From assembly GCF_003863335.1 (NCBI RefSeq), contig NZ_RRAZ01000015.1:51292-115291 (forward strand): a DNA stretch of 64,000 nt, read 5' to 3'. The stretch is from Falsigemmobacter faecalis (lineage in GTDB: Bacteria; Pseudomonadota; Alphaproteobacteria; Rhodobacterales; Rhodobacteraceae). A program made the translations under genes and the position numbers. The notes under the pieces were generated by a model, which was given only the letters and a program-made list of their open reading frames with translations, did no database searches and had not been told where the DNA came from. How positions within the stretch are numbered: position 1 is the stretch's first letter; each line of letters opens with the position of its first letter. Below, one piece after another: positions 1 to 9,247 of the stretch.

Positions 1-766
1 CATGGTCGAGGGCCTGAAAACCGCAGGCCTGCCCGAGACTGCGATCCAGCTCGTCCCCCTCCGCGACCGTGAGGCCGTGACCGAAATGCTGCGCATGACC
101 GATTATATCGACGTCATCGTGCCCCGCGGCGGCAAAGGCCTTGTGGGTCTGGTGCAGCGCGAGGCCCGCGTCCCGGTCTTTGCCCACCTCGAAGGCATCT
201 GCCACGTCTATCTCGACAAAGCGGCAGACCCGGAAAAAGCCCGCCGCGTGGTCCTCAACGCCAAAACCCGCCGCACCGGCATCTGCGGCTCAGCCGAATG
301 CCTGCTGATCCACCGCGATCTGGTCGGGGGCCTCGGCGCGCAGATCATCGCCGATCTGATCGCCGCGGGCGTCGAAGTGCGCGCCGGTGAGGGGCTTCAC
401 CACCTGCCGGGCGTCACTAAGGCGAAGCCCGATGATTTCGGCCGCGAATATCTCGATATGATCATCGCCGCGGCAGTGGTCGATGATGTCGACGGCGCCA
501 TCGACCATATCCGCCGCTACGGCTCCAGCCACACCGAATCGATCCTGACCGAAGATGACGCTGCCGCCGATCGCTTCTTCCAGCGCCTCGACAGCGCGAT
601 CCTGATGCGCAATGCCTCGACGCAATTCGCAGACGGCGGTGAATTTGGCATGGGCGGTGAAATCGGCATCGCCACCGGCAAAATGCACGCCCGCGGCCCG
701 GTGGGCGCAGACCAGCTGACGAGCTTTAAATATCTCGTCCGCGGCGATGGCACCATCCGCGCCTGA
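1..766 (+). CDS. proA: Gamma-glutamyl phosphate reductase, C-terminal part (5' end outside window)
   Basis: Reduces gamma-glutamyl phosphate to glutamate-5-semialdehyde with NADPH, the second step of proline synthesis in the cytoplasm. Only the last 254 residues are visible; the family is about 420 aa long, so roughly 165 residues lie upstream of base 1, and the ATG at base 2 is an internal methionine, not a start. The catalytic cysteine is in [12 protein letters not shown] (visible residue 95), and the conserved tail [16 protein letters not shown] is intact. The gene ends with TGA and is followed by an intrinsic terminator at 820-848, so it closes its operon. Partner proB would be expected upstream. 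Confidence 0.95.
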   Translation, partial: MVEGLKTAGLPETAIQLVPLRDREAVTEMLRMTDYIDVIVPRGGKGLVGLVQREARVPVFAHLEGICHVYLDKAADPEKARRVVLNAKTRRTGICGSAECLLIHRDLVGGLGAQIIADLIAAGVEVRAGEGLHHLPGVTKAKPDDFGREYLDMIIAAAVVDDVDGAIDHIRRYGSSHTESILTEDDAAADRFFQRLDSAILMRNASTQFADGGEFGMGGEIGIATGKMHARGPVGADQLTSFKYLVRGDGTIRA

Positions 767-785
767 TCCGCGCCAGCCCCTTCGG

Positions 786-819
786 CTTTGGCTTTTAAAA
801 ATACTCCCGGGAGGGGTTC
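786..819 (-). repeat. Intergenic repeat copy A (GGAGTATTTT...AAAAGCCAAAG family)
   Basis: Read on the minus strand, this stretch is a GC-rich cap (CCTCCC) followed by GGGAGTATTTT, a short spacer, and AAAAGCCAAAG. The same core recurs at 11606-11629, 14483-14506 and 48417-48440, always between genes and always next to a GC-rich hairpin. Here the hairpin is the proA terminator. Its function is unknown. Confidence 0.6.
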
Positions 820-848
820 GGGGAGGGCAGGCAGCCCTCCCCGTTTTT
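820..848 (+). terminator. Intrinsic terminator of proA
   Basis: A perfect 9-bp stem (820-828 with 834-842, GGGGAGGGC and its complement) with a 5-nt loop is followed by GTTTTT. The T-run touches the stop codon of the convergent aminotransferase gene, so the two genes are packed tail to tail. Confidence 0.85.
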
Positions 849-2020
849 CATTTCAGCGCCTCAACAGCCGCGAGAAACCGGGCAATCTCCGCCTCATCAT
901 TGAAATAATGCACCGAGGCCCGCACCAGGCTTTCAAGACCCCGCGCCCCGAAATCCAGCCGCGCGGAACTATGGCTTGAGACCGAGACATTGATCCCCTG
1001 CACCCGCAGCGCCTCATAGATTTCTTTTGCGGCCAGACCCGTCTTCTCAAAGGTCACAATCCCGCAGCGCGTCACCCCAAGATCGCGCACACTCACCCCG
1101 GACAGGCCCGACAGCCCGGCCCGCAGATCTGCCGCCAGCCTTTCAACCCGCGCCTCAATCGCCGGAAGCCCCAGAGCGCGGGCATAGCGCACCGCCGCCA
1201 TCAGCCCGACGCGGCCGCCGACATAGGTCTCCCAGTTCTCAAACCGCCGCGCGCCCTTCGCCAGGGTATAGCCCTGGTCTGAGGTCCAGTCGGCGGCGCG
1301 CATATCGGCAAAGGGCGGCTCAATCTGATCGATCACCCGGTCCGAAACCCAGAGAAACCCGGTCCCGCGCGGCCCGCGCAGAAACTTGCGCCCCGTCCCC
1401 GACAGGATGTCACAACCGATCTTTTGCACATCGAGATCGATCTGCCCGACCGACTGACAGGCATCGAGCAGATAAAAAAGCCCATGCGCCTTCGCCACCC
1501 GTCCGACGGCCTCAGCCGGGTTCACCAGCCCACCCTGCGTCGGCACATGGGTCAGCGCGATCAGCCGTGTCTTCGGCCCGATCAGCCGCTCAAGGGCCAC
1601 CACATCGATCTGCCCGCTCTCATCTGAGGGGCAAAGATCAATCTCAAGCCCGCGCCGCTTTGCCTGCTGCAAAAGCGCGATGTAATTTGAGACATATTCC
1701 GAGGCATGGGTGATGATCCGGTCGCCGGGCTGCAAAGGCAGACCGTAAAAGGCCATATCCCAGGCGCGGGTGGCATTCTCGACCCAGGCCACCTCATGGG
1801 GCTTTGCATTCAGAAGGCCCGCGAATTCGGTGTAAAAGGCCTCCAGTTCCGGGGCCATCTGCCGCTCAACCTCATAGCCGCCAAGCGCATTTTCCAGATC
1901 AAGCACCCGCTTCACCGCCTCATAAACCGGGCGCGGCATCAGCGAGGAGCCTGCATTGTTGAAATGCAGCACCTTTTCAACGCCAGGGGTCTCAGAGCGG
2001 ATGCGGGCGATATCGAGCAT
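848..2020 (-). CDS. Class V aminotransferase, PLP-dependent (cysteine desulfurase fold)
   Basis: A fold-type I PLP enzyme of the class V aminotransferase/cysteine desulfurase family, 390 aa from the chosen start. The PLP-binding region is seen as LTHVPTQGGLVNP, then LDACQSVGQIDLD (the Asp that holds the pyridine nitrogen) and SGTGRKFLRGPRGTGF, where the Lys forms the Schiff base. I cannot see a mobile Cys loop of the IscS/SufS kind, so an aminotransferase or lyase role is more likely than sulfur transfer; the substrate is unknown. The start MLDIARIRSE is chosen because GGAGG ends 7 nt upstream. That Shine-Dalgarno lies inside the terminator hairpin of purD, which is unusual. An in-frame extension of 21 residues upstream would run through the hairpin and looks non-coding. 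Confidence 0.85.
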   Translation of the reverse strand: MLDIARIRSETPGVEKVLHFNNAGSSLMPRPVYEAVKRVLDLENALGGYEVERQMAPELEAFYTEFAGLLNAKPHEVAWVENATRAWDMAFYGLPLQPGDRIITHASEYVSNYIALLQQAKRRGLEIDLCPSDESGQIDVVALERLIGPKTRLIALTHVPTQGGLVNPAEAVGRVAKAHGLFYLLDACQSVGQIDLDVQKIGCDILSGTGRKFLRGPRGTGFLWVSDRVIDQIEPPFADMRAADWTSDQGYTLAKGARRFENWETYVGGRVGLMAAVRYARALGLPAIEARVERLAADLRAGLSGLSGVSVRDLGVTRCGIVTFEKTGLAAKEIYEALRVQGINVSVSSHSSARLDFGARGLESLVRASVHYFNDEAEIARFLAAVEALK

Positions 2021-2021
2021 G

Positions 2022-2051
2022 AAAAAACCTCCGGGAGTGATCTCCCGGAGG
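2022..2051 (-). terminator. Terminator of purD whose 3' arm carries the next gene's ribosome binding site
   Basis: On the minus strand a perfect 10-bp stem (2051-2042 with 2037-2028, CCTCCGGGAG / CTCCCGGAGG, loop ATCA) is followed by six T (2027-2022), then C and the ATG of the aminotransferase at 2020. It has every mark of a rho-independent terminator for purD, yet GGAGG of the 3' arm is also the only Shine-Dalgarno for the downstream gene. Confidence 0.85.
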
Positions 2052-2089
2052 CTCTGATGTTCTGCACTCTGCCGCAAGGGCAAAGGCGC

Positions 2090-3352
2090 TTAAAGCGCGC
2101 GCCAGCCGATATCGCTGCGGCAAAAGCCCTCCGGCCAGTCGATCTGCGCCACCATATCATAGGCCAGCACCCGCGCCTCGCTCAGGCTGTCAGCGCGGGC
2201 AGTGATGTTCAGAACCCGCCCGCCATTGGCAAGGATTTTGCCATCACGCTCAAGGGTTCCGGCATGGAAGGCCATCTGCGAGGAGGTCTCGGGCAGGGTC
2301 GCAAGACCACGGATCTCGGTGCCTTTTTTATAGTCCCCCGGATAGCCCTCAGCCGCCATCACAACGGTCAGCGCATGGTCATCGGCCCAGTTGACCTGCA
2401 CCTCATGCAGGCGCTCTTCGGCGCAGGCCAGCAGCAGATCAAGGATCTGCGCGCCCAGCCGCATCATCAGCACCTGACACTCCGGATCACCAAAGCGGAC
2501 GTTATATTCCACCAGACGCGCGCGGCCATTCTCGATCATCAGGCCCGCGTAAAGCACGCCCTTAAACGGCGTGCCGCGGCGTGCCATTTCATCCACCGTC
2601 GGCTGCACGATTTCGCGCAGGACCTGGTCCTGGATCGCATCGGTCAGCACCGGGGCGGGGCTATAGGCGCCCATGCCGCCGGTGTTCGGGCCGGTGTCGC
2701 CGTCGCCGACGCGCTTATGGTCCTGGGCGGTGCCGACCGGCAGGATGGATTTGCCGTCCGACAGGATAAAGAAGCTGGCCTCTTCCCCGGCCATGAATTC
2801 CTCAATGACCACTTCCGCGCCTGCAGCGCCAAAGGCCCCGCCGAACATATCGTCGATGGCCGCCAGCGCCTCGGCCTCGGTCATGGCAACGACCACGCCT
2901 TTGCCGGCGGCAAGGCCGTCCGCCTTCACCACGATCGGCGCGCCATTGGCGCGGATATGGGCTTTGGCGGCCTCCGCATCGGTGAAATGGCCATAGCCTG
3001 CGGTGGGCGCTTTGCAGGCGTCGCAGATCTCTTTGGTGAAGCTTTTCGAGGATTCGAGCTTCGCCGCTGCGGCTGAGGGGCCAAAATGCAGGATCCCCGC
3101 CGCCGCCAGGGCATCGCCCACCCCCGCCGCCAGCGGCGCTTCCGGGCCGATCACCACGAAATCAATGGCTTCAGCGGCAACAAACTCCAGCACCGCATCG
3201 GCGCTGAGGATATCAAGATCGACCTGACGGGCCAGCGAGCCCATGCCCGCATTGCCCGGCGCGACGAAAAGCCGGTCGCATTTCGGGTTTTGACGAATTG
3301 CCCAGACGAGGGCATGTTCGCGCCCGCCACTGCCCAGCACCAGAATGTTCAT
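2090..3352 (-). CDS. purD: Phosphoribosylamine-glycine ligase (GAR synthetase)
   Basis: Joins glycine to 5-phosphoribosylamine using ATP, the second step of purine synthesis. The 420-aa length from MNILVLGSGGREHAL is standard for bacterial PurD. The N-terminal nucleotide-binding loop GSGGREH is at residues 8-14, the ATP-grasp core has VVKADGLAAGKGVVV (141-155) and IEEFMAGEEAS (183-193), and the metal-binding VEYNVRFGDPECQ is at 281-293. A longer reading frame extends 36 residues upstream but lacks family similarity, and its start would run into the xseA promoter region. Divergent from xseA across 70 bp. Confidence 0.97.
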   Translation of the reverse strand: MNILVLGSGGREHALVWAIRQNPKCDRLFVAPGNAGMGSLARQVDLDILSADAVLEFVAAEAIDFVVIGPEAPLAAGVGDALAAAGILHFGPSAAAAKLESSKSFTKEICDACKAPTAGYGHFTDAEAAKAHIRANGAPIVVKADGLAAGKGVVVAMTEAEALAAIDDMFGGAFGAAGAEVVIEEFMAGEEASFFILSDGKSILPVGTAQDHKRVGDGDTGPNTGGMGAYSPAPVLTDAIQDQVLREIVQPTVDEMARRGTPFKGVLYAGLMIENGRARLVEYNVRFGDPECQVLMMRLGAQILDLLLACAEERLHEVQVNWADDHALTVVMAAEGYPGDYKKGTEIRGLATLPETSSQMAFHAGTLERDGKILANGGRVLNITARADSLSEARVLAYDMVAQIDWPEGFCRSDIGWRAL

Positions 3353-3422
3353 CGCCGCCTCCGCTTGGCCTTTTGCTGCGCGCGTTCTAAGGTCTGGCTG
3401 CCATGAGAACAAGTGAAGCCTG

Positions 3423-4994
3423 ATGATTGATCTCTTCGAAGAAGAGCCGCCGCGCGGCAATGCCCCCGAGTTGAGCGTCTCGGAACTCTCCGGAGCGGTG
3501 AAACGCGTACTCGAAGGCGAATTCGCCCGGGTGCGTGTGCGCGGTGAGGTGGGCCGTGTCTCGCGCCCCTCCTCGGGGCATCTTTACTTCGATCTGAAGG
3601 ACGCCAATGCCGTTCTCGCGGCGGTCTCCTGGAAGGGGCAGGTTGCAAAGATGCAGATGCGCCCCGAAGAGGGCATGGAGATCATCGCCACCGGCCGTCT
3701 GACCACCTTTCCGGGGCAGTCGAAATATCAGCTGATCGTCGATGATGTGGCCCCGGCGGGCCTTGGCGCGCTGATGATGATGCTGGAGAAGCGCAAAAAG
3801 GCGCTGGCGGCGGAGGGGCTTTTTGATCCCGCCCGCAAAAAGCCCACTCCGGCGCTGCCGGGAGTGATCGGCGTGGTGACCTCACTTTCGGGGGCGGTGA
3901 TCCGCGATATTCTGCACCGGCTGCGTGACCGCTTTCCGCGTCATGTGCTGATCTGGCCGGTGGTGGTTCAGGGCGAGAAATGCGCCCCCGAAGTGGCGGC
4001 GGCGATCCGCGGCTTCAATGCGCTGCAGCCGGGCGGGCCGGTCCCGCGCCCCGATCTGATCATCGTGGCGCGCGGCGGTGGCTCGCTCGAAGATCTCTGG
4101 GGTTTTAACGAGGAGGTGGTGGTCCGGGCCGCTGCCGCCTCTGAGATCCCGCTGATCTCGGCGGTGGGCCATGAGACCGACACCACGCTGATCGATTATG
4201 CTGCCGACCGCCGTGCGCCGACGCCCACAGCGGCGGCGGAGATGGCGGTTCCGGTGCGCTTTGAGTTGATGTCGCATCTCGACACCATGGGTGCGCGGCT
4301 CTCGCGCGGGGTAACCCTTGCGCTCAGCCAGCGCCGCCAGCGGGCGCTGGATCTGGCGCGCGCCCTGCCGCGCCCTGAAGGCCTGGTGCAGCCCGCCCGC
4401 CAGCGGTTTGATCTCTGGGCCGATCGTCTGCCCCAGGCGCTGAGCCTGGGTGTGGCGCGGCGGCGCAGCCGTCTGGCGGAGCTTGCGGCCTCGGTGCGTC
4501 CGATGGCCCTGGTGCGGCTGACCGCCACCGCGCGCGAGCGTCTGGCAGAGCGCGATCACCGTCTGAGCGGTGCGCTGACCCGCCGTTCCGGGGAGGCCCG
4601 CCTGCGCCTGAGCACGCTCTCTGAGCGGCTGGCCCCGGCGCTGGAGCGGCTGCTGGCCGATGAGGCACGCCGCACGGTGGAGGCACAGAGCCGCCTTACC
4701 GCGCTGAGCGCGCGGCTTGAGGCGGCGCCTTTGCGCCAGATTGCCCGTTTGACCGAGCAGCTTGAGGCCCGCGACCGTCTGCGCCAGACGCTGGGCCACC
4801 GTGAGACCCTGCTGCGCGGCTATGCCGTGGTGCGCGGTGAGGACGGCCATGTCGTCACCTCCCGCGCCGCCGCCGAGAAAGCCGGAGCGCTCGATCTGGA
4901 ATTCGCCGATGGCCATATCAGCGCCGGGGCCAAAGCCGCCGCGCCAAAACGCAGCCCCAAATCCCCGCCCCCCGATCAGGGCAGCCTGTTCTGA
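3423..4994 (+). CDS. xseA: Exodeoxyribonuclease VII large subunit
   Basis: Catalytic subunit of the single-strand DNA exonuclease that works with several copies of XseB in repair and recombination. At 523 aa it is full length. The N-terminal OB-fold is visible around residues 18-100 (VRGEVGRVSRPSSGHLYFDL). The catalytic domain follows with GVVTSLSGAVIRDILHRL, ARGGGSLEDLWGFNEE and SAVGHETDTTLIDYAADRRA, all family signatures. The second half is a long Arg/Leu/Glu-rich helical stretch (about 300-470) that is predicted coiled coil and in the family binds XseB. A basic, Pro-rich tail ends in GSLF. No xseB gene is nearby. Confidence 0.97.
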   Translation: MIDLFEEEPPRGNAPELSVSELSGAVKRVLEGEFARVRVRGEVGRVSRPSSGHLYFDLKDANAVLAAVSWKGQVAKMQMRPEEGMEIIATGRLTTFPGQSKYQLIVDDVAPAGLGALMMMLEKRKKALAAEGLFDPARKKPTPALPGVIGVVTSLSGAVIRDILHRLRDRFPRHVLIWPVVVQGEKCAPEVAAAIRGFNALQPGGPVPRPDLIIVARGGGSLEDLWGFNEEVVVRAAAASEIPLISAVGHETDTTLIDYAADRRAPTPTAAAEMAVPVRFELMSHLDTMGARLSRGVTLALSQRRQRALDLARALPRPEGLVQPARQRFDLWADRLPQALSLGVARRRSRLAELAASVRPMALVRLTATARERLAERDHRLSGALTRRSGEARLRLSTLSERLAPALERLLADEARRTVEAQSRLTALSARLEAAPLRQIARLTEQLEARDRLRQTLGHRETLLRGYAVVRGEDGHVVTSRAAAEKAGALDLEFADGHISAGAKAAAPKRSPKSPPPDQGSLF

Positions 4995-5379
4995 GCCAGC
5001 CTGATCCCGGCCAGGAGGCGGCTGAGGCGTCGTCCTTGCCGGAGAGCGGGCGGACTGGCTGTTCCACAATGCAGGACTGACAGGATTGGCGCAGGCCAGT
5101 GAGCTCGGTCGCGCCTGCCGCAAACATTCGCCCCGGTGGCGGCTCCGGCGGGGCGAATGGCCGCTTTGTTCAGGCGGTTCGGACCAGGCCTGTCAGAACC
5201 CGCCCCGAACCCTTGTTTTACCAGCCTGCCAACCCCTGGCTGAGGCTGTGAGGGGTTTGCCCTGCGGCCTCAGACCGTTGGGGTGCTGAAAGCATGAGTT
5301 ACGGCACTTCCGGCAGAGCCCTTGCGGGGAGGGCTCTGCCGGAAGTTGGCCAGTTCAGGATAAGCATCCGCAAAGCCTG
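4995..5379. other. Convergent intergenic region with three inverted repeats, no gene seen
   Basis: Between the ends of xseA (+) and the DUF4175 gene (-) I find no credible coding region. It holds three hairpins: an 11-bp stem at 5125-5135/5149-5159 (CATTCGCCCCG arm), a 7-bp stem at 5231-5237/5251-5257 (AACCCCT arm), and a 16-bp stem at 5306-5346. None has a T-run, so they are at best stem-type terminators for the two converging genes. Confidence 0.6.
5306..5346. terminator. Long perfect 16-bp hairpin at the end of two convergent genes
   Basis: ACTTCCGGCAGAGCCC (5306-5321) pairs perfectly with 5331-5346 across a 9-nt loop. It sits 33 bp from the stop of the minus-strand DUF4175 gene. There is no oligo-U tract on either side. 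I infer a bidirectional terminator or mRNA 3'-end stabiliser. Confidence 0.5.
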
Positions 5380-7878
5380 TCAGAACTGCTCCAGAAGCCT
5401 GCGCAAATAATCGCGCTCTTCTTCCGGGCGGTGCTGCTCGCCCGAGCGGCGGCGCAGCTCCTCCAGCAGATCCAGGGCGCGGCGGTTCGGGTCGATCGCT
5501 TCGCCCAGCGGGTCGTCGCTGCCGATGCCGCCCGACGCGCCTGGCTGACGGCCCAGCGGATCGCGGGTCTGACCGCCGCGCCCGCGACCCTCGCCGGGGC
5601 GCTGCCCCTCGGGGCCCTCGGCTCCGGCCTGGCCCTGACGGGTCTCACCGCGCTCGCGGGCTTCGGCCTCTTCAAAGCGGCGCATGCCCTCGCGCAGGGC
5701 CTCCATGGCTTCGGCCTGACGGTCGAGCGCGCCGGGCAGGTTATCGCCGCGCAGAGCCTCCTCCGCGCCCTCCATCGCCTCGCGGGAGCGGTCGAGCGCG
5801 CGGCGGCCCTCATCGGCTTCCGGGCCGCCATCGCCGGGCATTTCGGTCTGGCCAAGCGCGCGCAGACGGTTTCGCAGATCGCGCTGGCGATCGGCAAGGG
5901 AGGAGCCTTCGCCCTCAGCCTCACCTTCGCCCTGACCCTGCTGACCCTGACCCTGGCCCGTGCCGTCAAACCGGCGCTGCAGATCGCGGAAAGCCTCATC
6001 CGAAAGGCCCTGCTGCTCGCGCAGGCTGTCGGCCAGATCGCGCATCCGGCCCTGGCCTTCGCCGCGGCCTTCCCCGCCTTCGCCCTGGCTGACCTGCATG
6101 TTTTCCATCAGCTGGCGCAGCATCTCCATCAGCTCCTGCGCCTCGGCCATTTTGCCCTCCGCCATCAGCTGCTCCAGCTTATCAAGCATCTGCTGCAGCT
6201 GATCGGCGGACATCTCAAGGCTTTCGGTATCGCCGCTCTGCTCAGACGGCGCGCGCTCCTGTTCGCGTGACAGCTGCTCCATGTAATCGTCCAGGGCCTT
6301 GCGCAGCTCATCCATTAACTCGCGGATCTCAGAGGGGCTGGCACCGTTTTTCATCGCCTCATCAAGGCGGTCCTGCGCCCGGCGCAGCCGCTCAAGCGCG
6401 GTGTTCAGATCGCCCTCCTCCAGCAGCGCCGCGATGGAAAACAGCTCCTCTGACAAAGCGTCACGGGCCTGATCGGTCAGCCCGCCCGCCTCCATCTGGC
6501 GGATGGCGGTGCGGATCCGCAGGAAGGCGCGGTCATTGCGGATGAAATTCTCCGGGGCCCAGGTGACGGCGCGCAGGATCTGTGCCCCGCGCGGCGCGGT
6601 GCTGCGGCTCCACAAAAGATCGCGGCGCACTTCGGCCACGGTGGCGGCCAGCGGATCAAAGAAGCGCCGCCCCGGCAGCAGGGTCTGCAGCGGCGCGCTT
6701 TCCGCGGTCTGTCCGGCGGCATCCGTGACCTGAAGGGTCAGGATCACCGGCAGATTGGCAAAGGGATGGGCGGCCAGATCCTCGGTCAGAACGCCCTTCA
6801 CCTCCGCCCGACGCCCCCGGAAGGGCAGGGGCAGATCGAGCAGGATCGGCTCTCTCGGCTCGGGCTCAGCGGCGAGGGCATAGCGGCGATCCACCCGGGC
6901 GGTGTCGAGGGTGATGGTCAGCTGACCGGCGGTCACGCCATAGTCATCCCGCGCTTCAAAGGGCAGCTTGAAGGTGCCATCGGCCTGACGCTCGGGGGCG
7001 GGCGGTGGCTCAACTTCGGGGGGCAGATCGGGCAGCACGCCGATCTCCCAGGTCTGCCCGCCCTCTCCGGTGATGCTCAGGCTGCCGTGGTGGCGGATCA
7101 GGAAAGTCGCGCCGTCGTCTTCGGCCTGCAAACCACTGCCGGAGACGCTTTCCTCAAGCCCAAGGCCGCCCGGTTCACCGTAAAAGCGCAGCAGGACCTC
7201 AGAGTTTTCCGGCACCTCAAAGCCGGTGTCGGTGAGCGCATTGAGATAGATCACCGGGCGGGCGGTATAGGCGGGCGGGCGGATCCAGCCCTCCCAGACC
7301 GGACCAGAGGCGACAACGGCGCCGCTGCCACCGGCGGGGCGCAGATCGCTGAGCGAGGACAGAGAGCCGAAAAGCCCGCCCACAACCGCCAGTAGAAGTG
7401 CGGTCAGGCGCAGCGCATAGGGATCGCGGGAGGTGAGATCCGGGGCCGGGGCCACGGGGCGCGCCTCAGCGGCCGCCCGGGCCATGCGCGCCAGATGCGC
7501 CTGCCAGAGCGCCGCAGAAGCCGGATCCGAGGTGCCGATGGCCTGGGCATCGCGCAGCGCCGCCAGCGGGCGGCCCGGAAGACGGGCATCGACCCGTGTA
7601 AAGACTTCTGCCATGCGGGGGCGCTGAAACCGGCGCAGCCCGACCGCCAGCAAAGCCAGCGCCGTCAGGGCAAAAAGCCCCAGCACGGACCAAAGCGCCA
7701 CCAACGGCAGCCCGTGCAGCCCCCCAAGCGCCGCCAGACCAAATCCGGTGAGCAAAAGCGCCGCCAGCGGCCAGAAGGCCCGGGCGCCGCGTTCCAGCCA
7801 AAGGCCGATCCGCGTCAGCGCCAGGACAAGGCGGAGACGCGGAGAGTTCAGAAGATCAGCGCTTTGGTTTTTCGTCAT
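5380..7878 (-). CDS. DUF4175 (TIGR02302) family inner-membrane protein
   Basis: An 832-aa protein of the alphaproteobacterial TIGR02302/DUF4175 family, function not established. Two hydrophobic segments near residues 32-52 and 55-82 and a third near 153-175 (LTALLLAVVGGLFGSL) suggest an N-terminal membrane anchor. The middle (about 180-430) looks like extracytoplasmic beta-sandwich material, and residues about 480-620 are strongly helical and Met/Gln/Glu-rich. The C-terminal third is a low-complexity Gly/Gln/Glu/Arg stretch (about 625-790), unlike a folded enzyme. It starts 25 bp after the stop of lysA and is the last gene of the argH-lysA cluster. The family's frequent position next to lysA suggests an envelope role, but that is inference. 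Confidence 0.85.
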   Translation of the reverse strand: MTKNQSADLLNSPRLRLVLALTRIGLWLERGARAFWPLAALLLTGFGLAALGGLHGLPLVALWSVLGLFALTALALLAVGLRRFQRPRMAEVFTRVDARLPGRPLAALRDAQAIGTSDPASAALWQAHLARMARAAAEARPVAPAPDLTSRDPYALRLTALLLAVVGGLFGSLSSLSDLRPAGGSGAVVASGPVWEGWIRPPAYTARPVIYLNALTDTGFEVPENSEVLLRFYGEPGGLGLEESVSGSGLQAEDDGATFLIRHHGSLSITGEGGQTWEIGVLPDLPPEVEPPPAPERQADGTFKLPFEARDDYGVTAGQLTITLDTARVDRRYALAAEPEPREPILLDLPLPFRGRRAEVKGVLTEDLAAHPFANLPVILTLQVTDAAGQTAESAPLQTLLPGRRFFDPLAATVAEVRRDLLWSRSTAPRGAQILRAVTWAPENFIRNDRAFLRIRTAIRQMEAGGLTDQARDALSEELFSIAALLEEGDLNTALERLRRAQDRLDEAMKNGASPSEIRELMDELRKALDDYMEQLSREQERAPSEQSGDTESLEMSADQLQQMLDKLEQLMAEGKMAEAQELMEMLRQLMENMQVSQGEGGEGRGEGQGRMRDLADSLREQQGLSDEAFRDLQRRFDGTGQGQGQQGQGEGEAEGEGSSLADRQRDLRNRLRALGQTEMPGDGGPEADEGRRALDRSREAMEGAEEALRGDNLPGALDRQAEAMEALREGMRRFEEAEARERGETRQGQAGAEGPEGQRPGEGRGRGGQTRDPLGRQPGASGGIGSDDPLGEAIDPNRRALDLLEELRRRSGEQHRPEEERDYLRRLLEQF

Positions 7879-7903
7879 TCACCCGTCCCGAAGGCGGTGA
7901 GAG

Positions 7904-9169
7904 TCACAGCCATTGCGGGATGGTATCGCGCGCGAGAATTTCGTCAAACGTCGGACGCGCCCGGATGACCGCAAATTGATCGCCTGAGACCAGAACTTCG
8001 GGGATCAGCGGGCGGGTGTTATATTCCGAAGCCATAACCGCGCCATAAGCCCCGGCTGAGCGGAAGGCGACCAGATCCTCGGGCTGCAGCGCGGGCAGGT
8101 TCCGGCCCTTGGCAAAGGTATCGCCGGTCTCACAGACCGGGCCCACCACGTCGAAGGGCTGCGGCTCAACCCCGGCCTCAGCCTCAATGACCGGGAGGAT
8201 GTCGTGATGCGCACCATACATCGAGGGGCGCACCAGATCGTTCATCGCCGCATCAAGGATCAGGAAATCGCGGCCCTCTCCCTCTTTGACATAGATGACC
8301 GAGGAGACCAGCAGCCCGGCATTGCCCGAGATCAGACGACCCGGCTCAATCTCCAGCTCACAGCCGAGATCGCCGAGTACGCGTTTGACCATGGCGCCAT
8401 ATTCCGCCGGAAGCGGCGGGGCCTCATTCGAGCGGGTATAGGGGATGCCCAGACCGCCGCCGAGATCGAGACGGCGGATGTTATGGCCGTCTTCGCGCAG
8501 CGCCAGCGCCAGCGCGCGCATCTTGGTATAGGCCTCTTCAAAGGGCGCAAGATCGGTCAGCTGGCTGCCGATATGCATATCGACGCCCACGACATCAATG
8601 CCCGGAAGGGTGGCGGCCATTTTGTAGATCTCGCGCGCTTTGGCGATCGGGATGCCGAATTTGTTTTCCGACTTGCCGGTCGAGATCTTCTCATGGGTTT
8701 TGGCGTCAACATCCGGGTTCACCCGCAGGGTGATCGGCGCGACCTTGCCCATGGCGGCGGCGACTTCCGAGAGGACCAGCAGTTCCGGCTCTGATTCGAC
8801 GTTGAACTGGCGCACGCCGTGCTCCAGCACAAAGCGCATCTCTTCGCGGGTCTTGCCAACGCCGGAGAAGACGATCTTTTCGCCCGGCACGCCCGCAGCC
8901 AGCGCACGGCGGTATTCGCCGCCCGAGACCACATCCATCCCCGCGCCGAGTTTTGCCAGAACCCGCAGAACGGCGATGTTGGAGTTTGATTTCACCGCAA
9001 AGCAGACCAGATGCGGATTGGGCGAGAGCGCCTCGTCAAAGACGCGGAAGTGGCGCTCAAGCGTGGCAGCGGAATAGACGTAGAAGGGGGTGCCCACCTC
9101 TGCCGCGATGTCCCGGATCGCGACATCTTCCGCGTAGAGTTCGCCGTTGCGATAGAGGAAGTGGTCCAT
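7904..9169 (-). CDS. lysA: Diaminopimelate decarboxylase
   Basis: Decarboxylates meso-diaminopimelate to L-lysine, the last step of lysine synthesis, with PLP. The 421-aa length fits the family. The alanine-racemase-like barrel begins near residue 28, with the PLP lysine in CFAVKSNSNIAVL (Lys60), then VNPDVDAKTHEKISTG, the phosphate-binding GGGLGIPY and the substrate-binding EPGRLI. The C-terminal beta domain has GPVCETGDTF with the catalytic Cys. Upstream are two small lipoproteins and argH in the same direction, an arrangement seen in other Rhodobacteraceae. Confidence 0.96.
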   Translation of the reverse strand: MDHFLYRNGELYAEDVAIRDIAAEVGTPFYVYSAATLERHFRVFDEALSPNPHLVCFAVKSNSNIAVLRVLAKLGAGMDVVSGGEYRRALAAGVPGEKIVFSGVGKTREEMRFVLEHGVRQFNVESEPELLVLSEVAAAMGKVAPITLRVNPDVDAKTHEKISTGKSENKFGIPIAKAREIYKMAATLPGIDVVGVDMHIGSQLTDLAPFEEAYTKMRALALALREDGHNIRRLDLGGGLGIPYTRSNEAPPLPAEYGAMVKRVLGDLGCELEIEPGRLISGNAGLLVSSVIYVKEGEGRDFLILDAAMNDLVRPSMYGAHHDILPVIEAEAGVEPQPFDVVGPVCETGDTFAKGRNLPALQPEDLVAFRSAGAYGAVMASEYNTRPLIPEVLVSGDQFAVIRARPTFDEILARDTIPQWL

Positions 9170-9247
9170 GGTGCCTCGCCGGATCAGATGGTTCCGGCCC
9201 GGTATAGCAGAAGCCTCCGGCCCTTCAACGGCTCCCCGCGCGTGATC

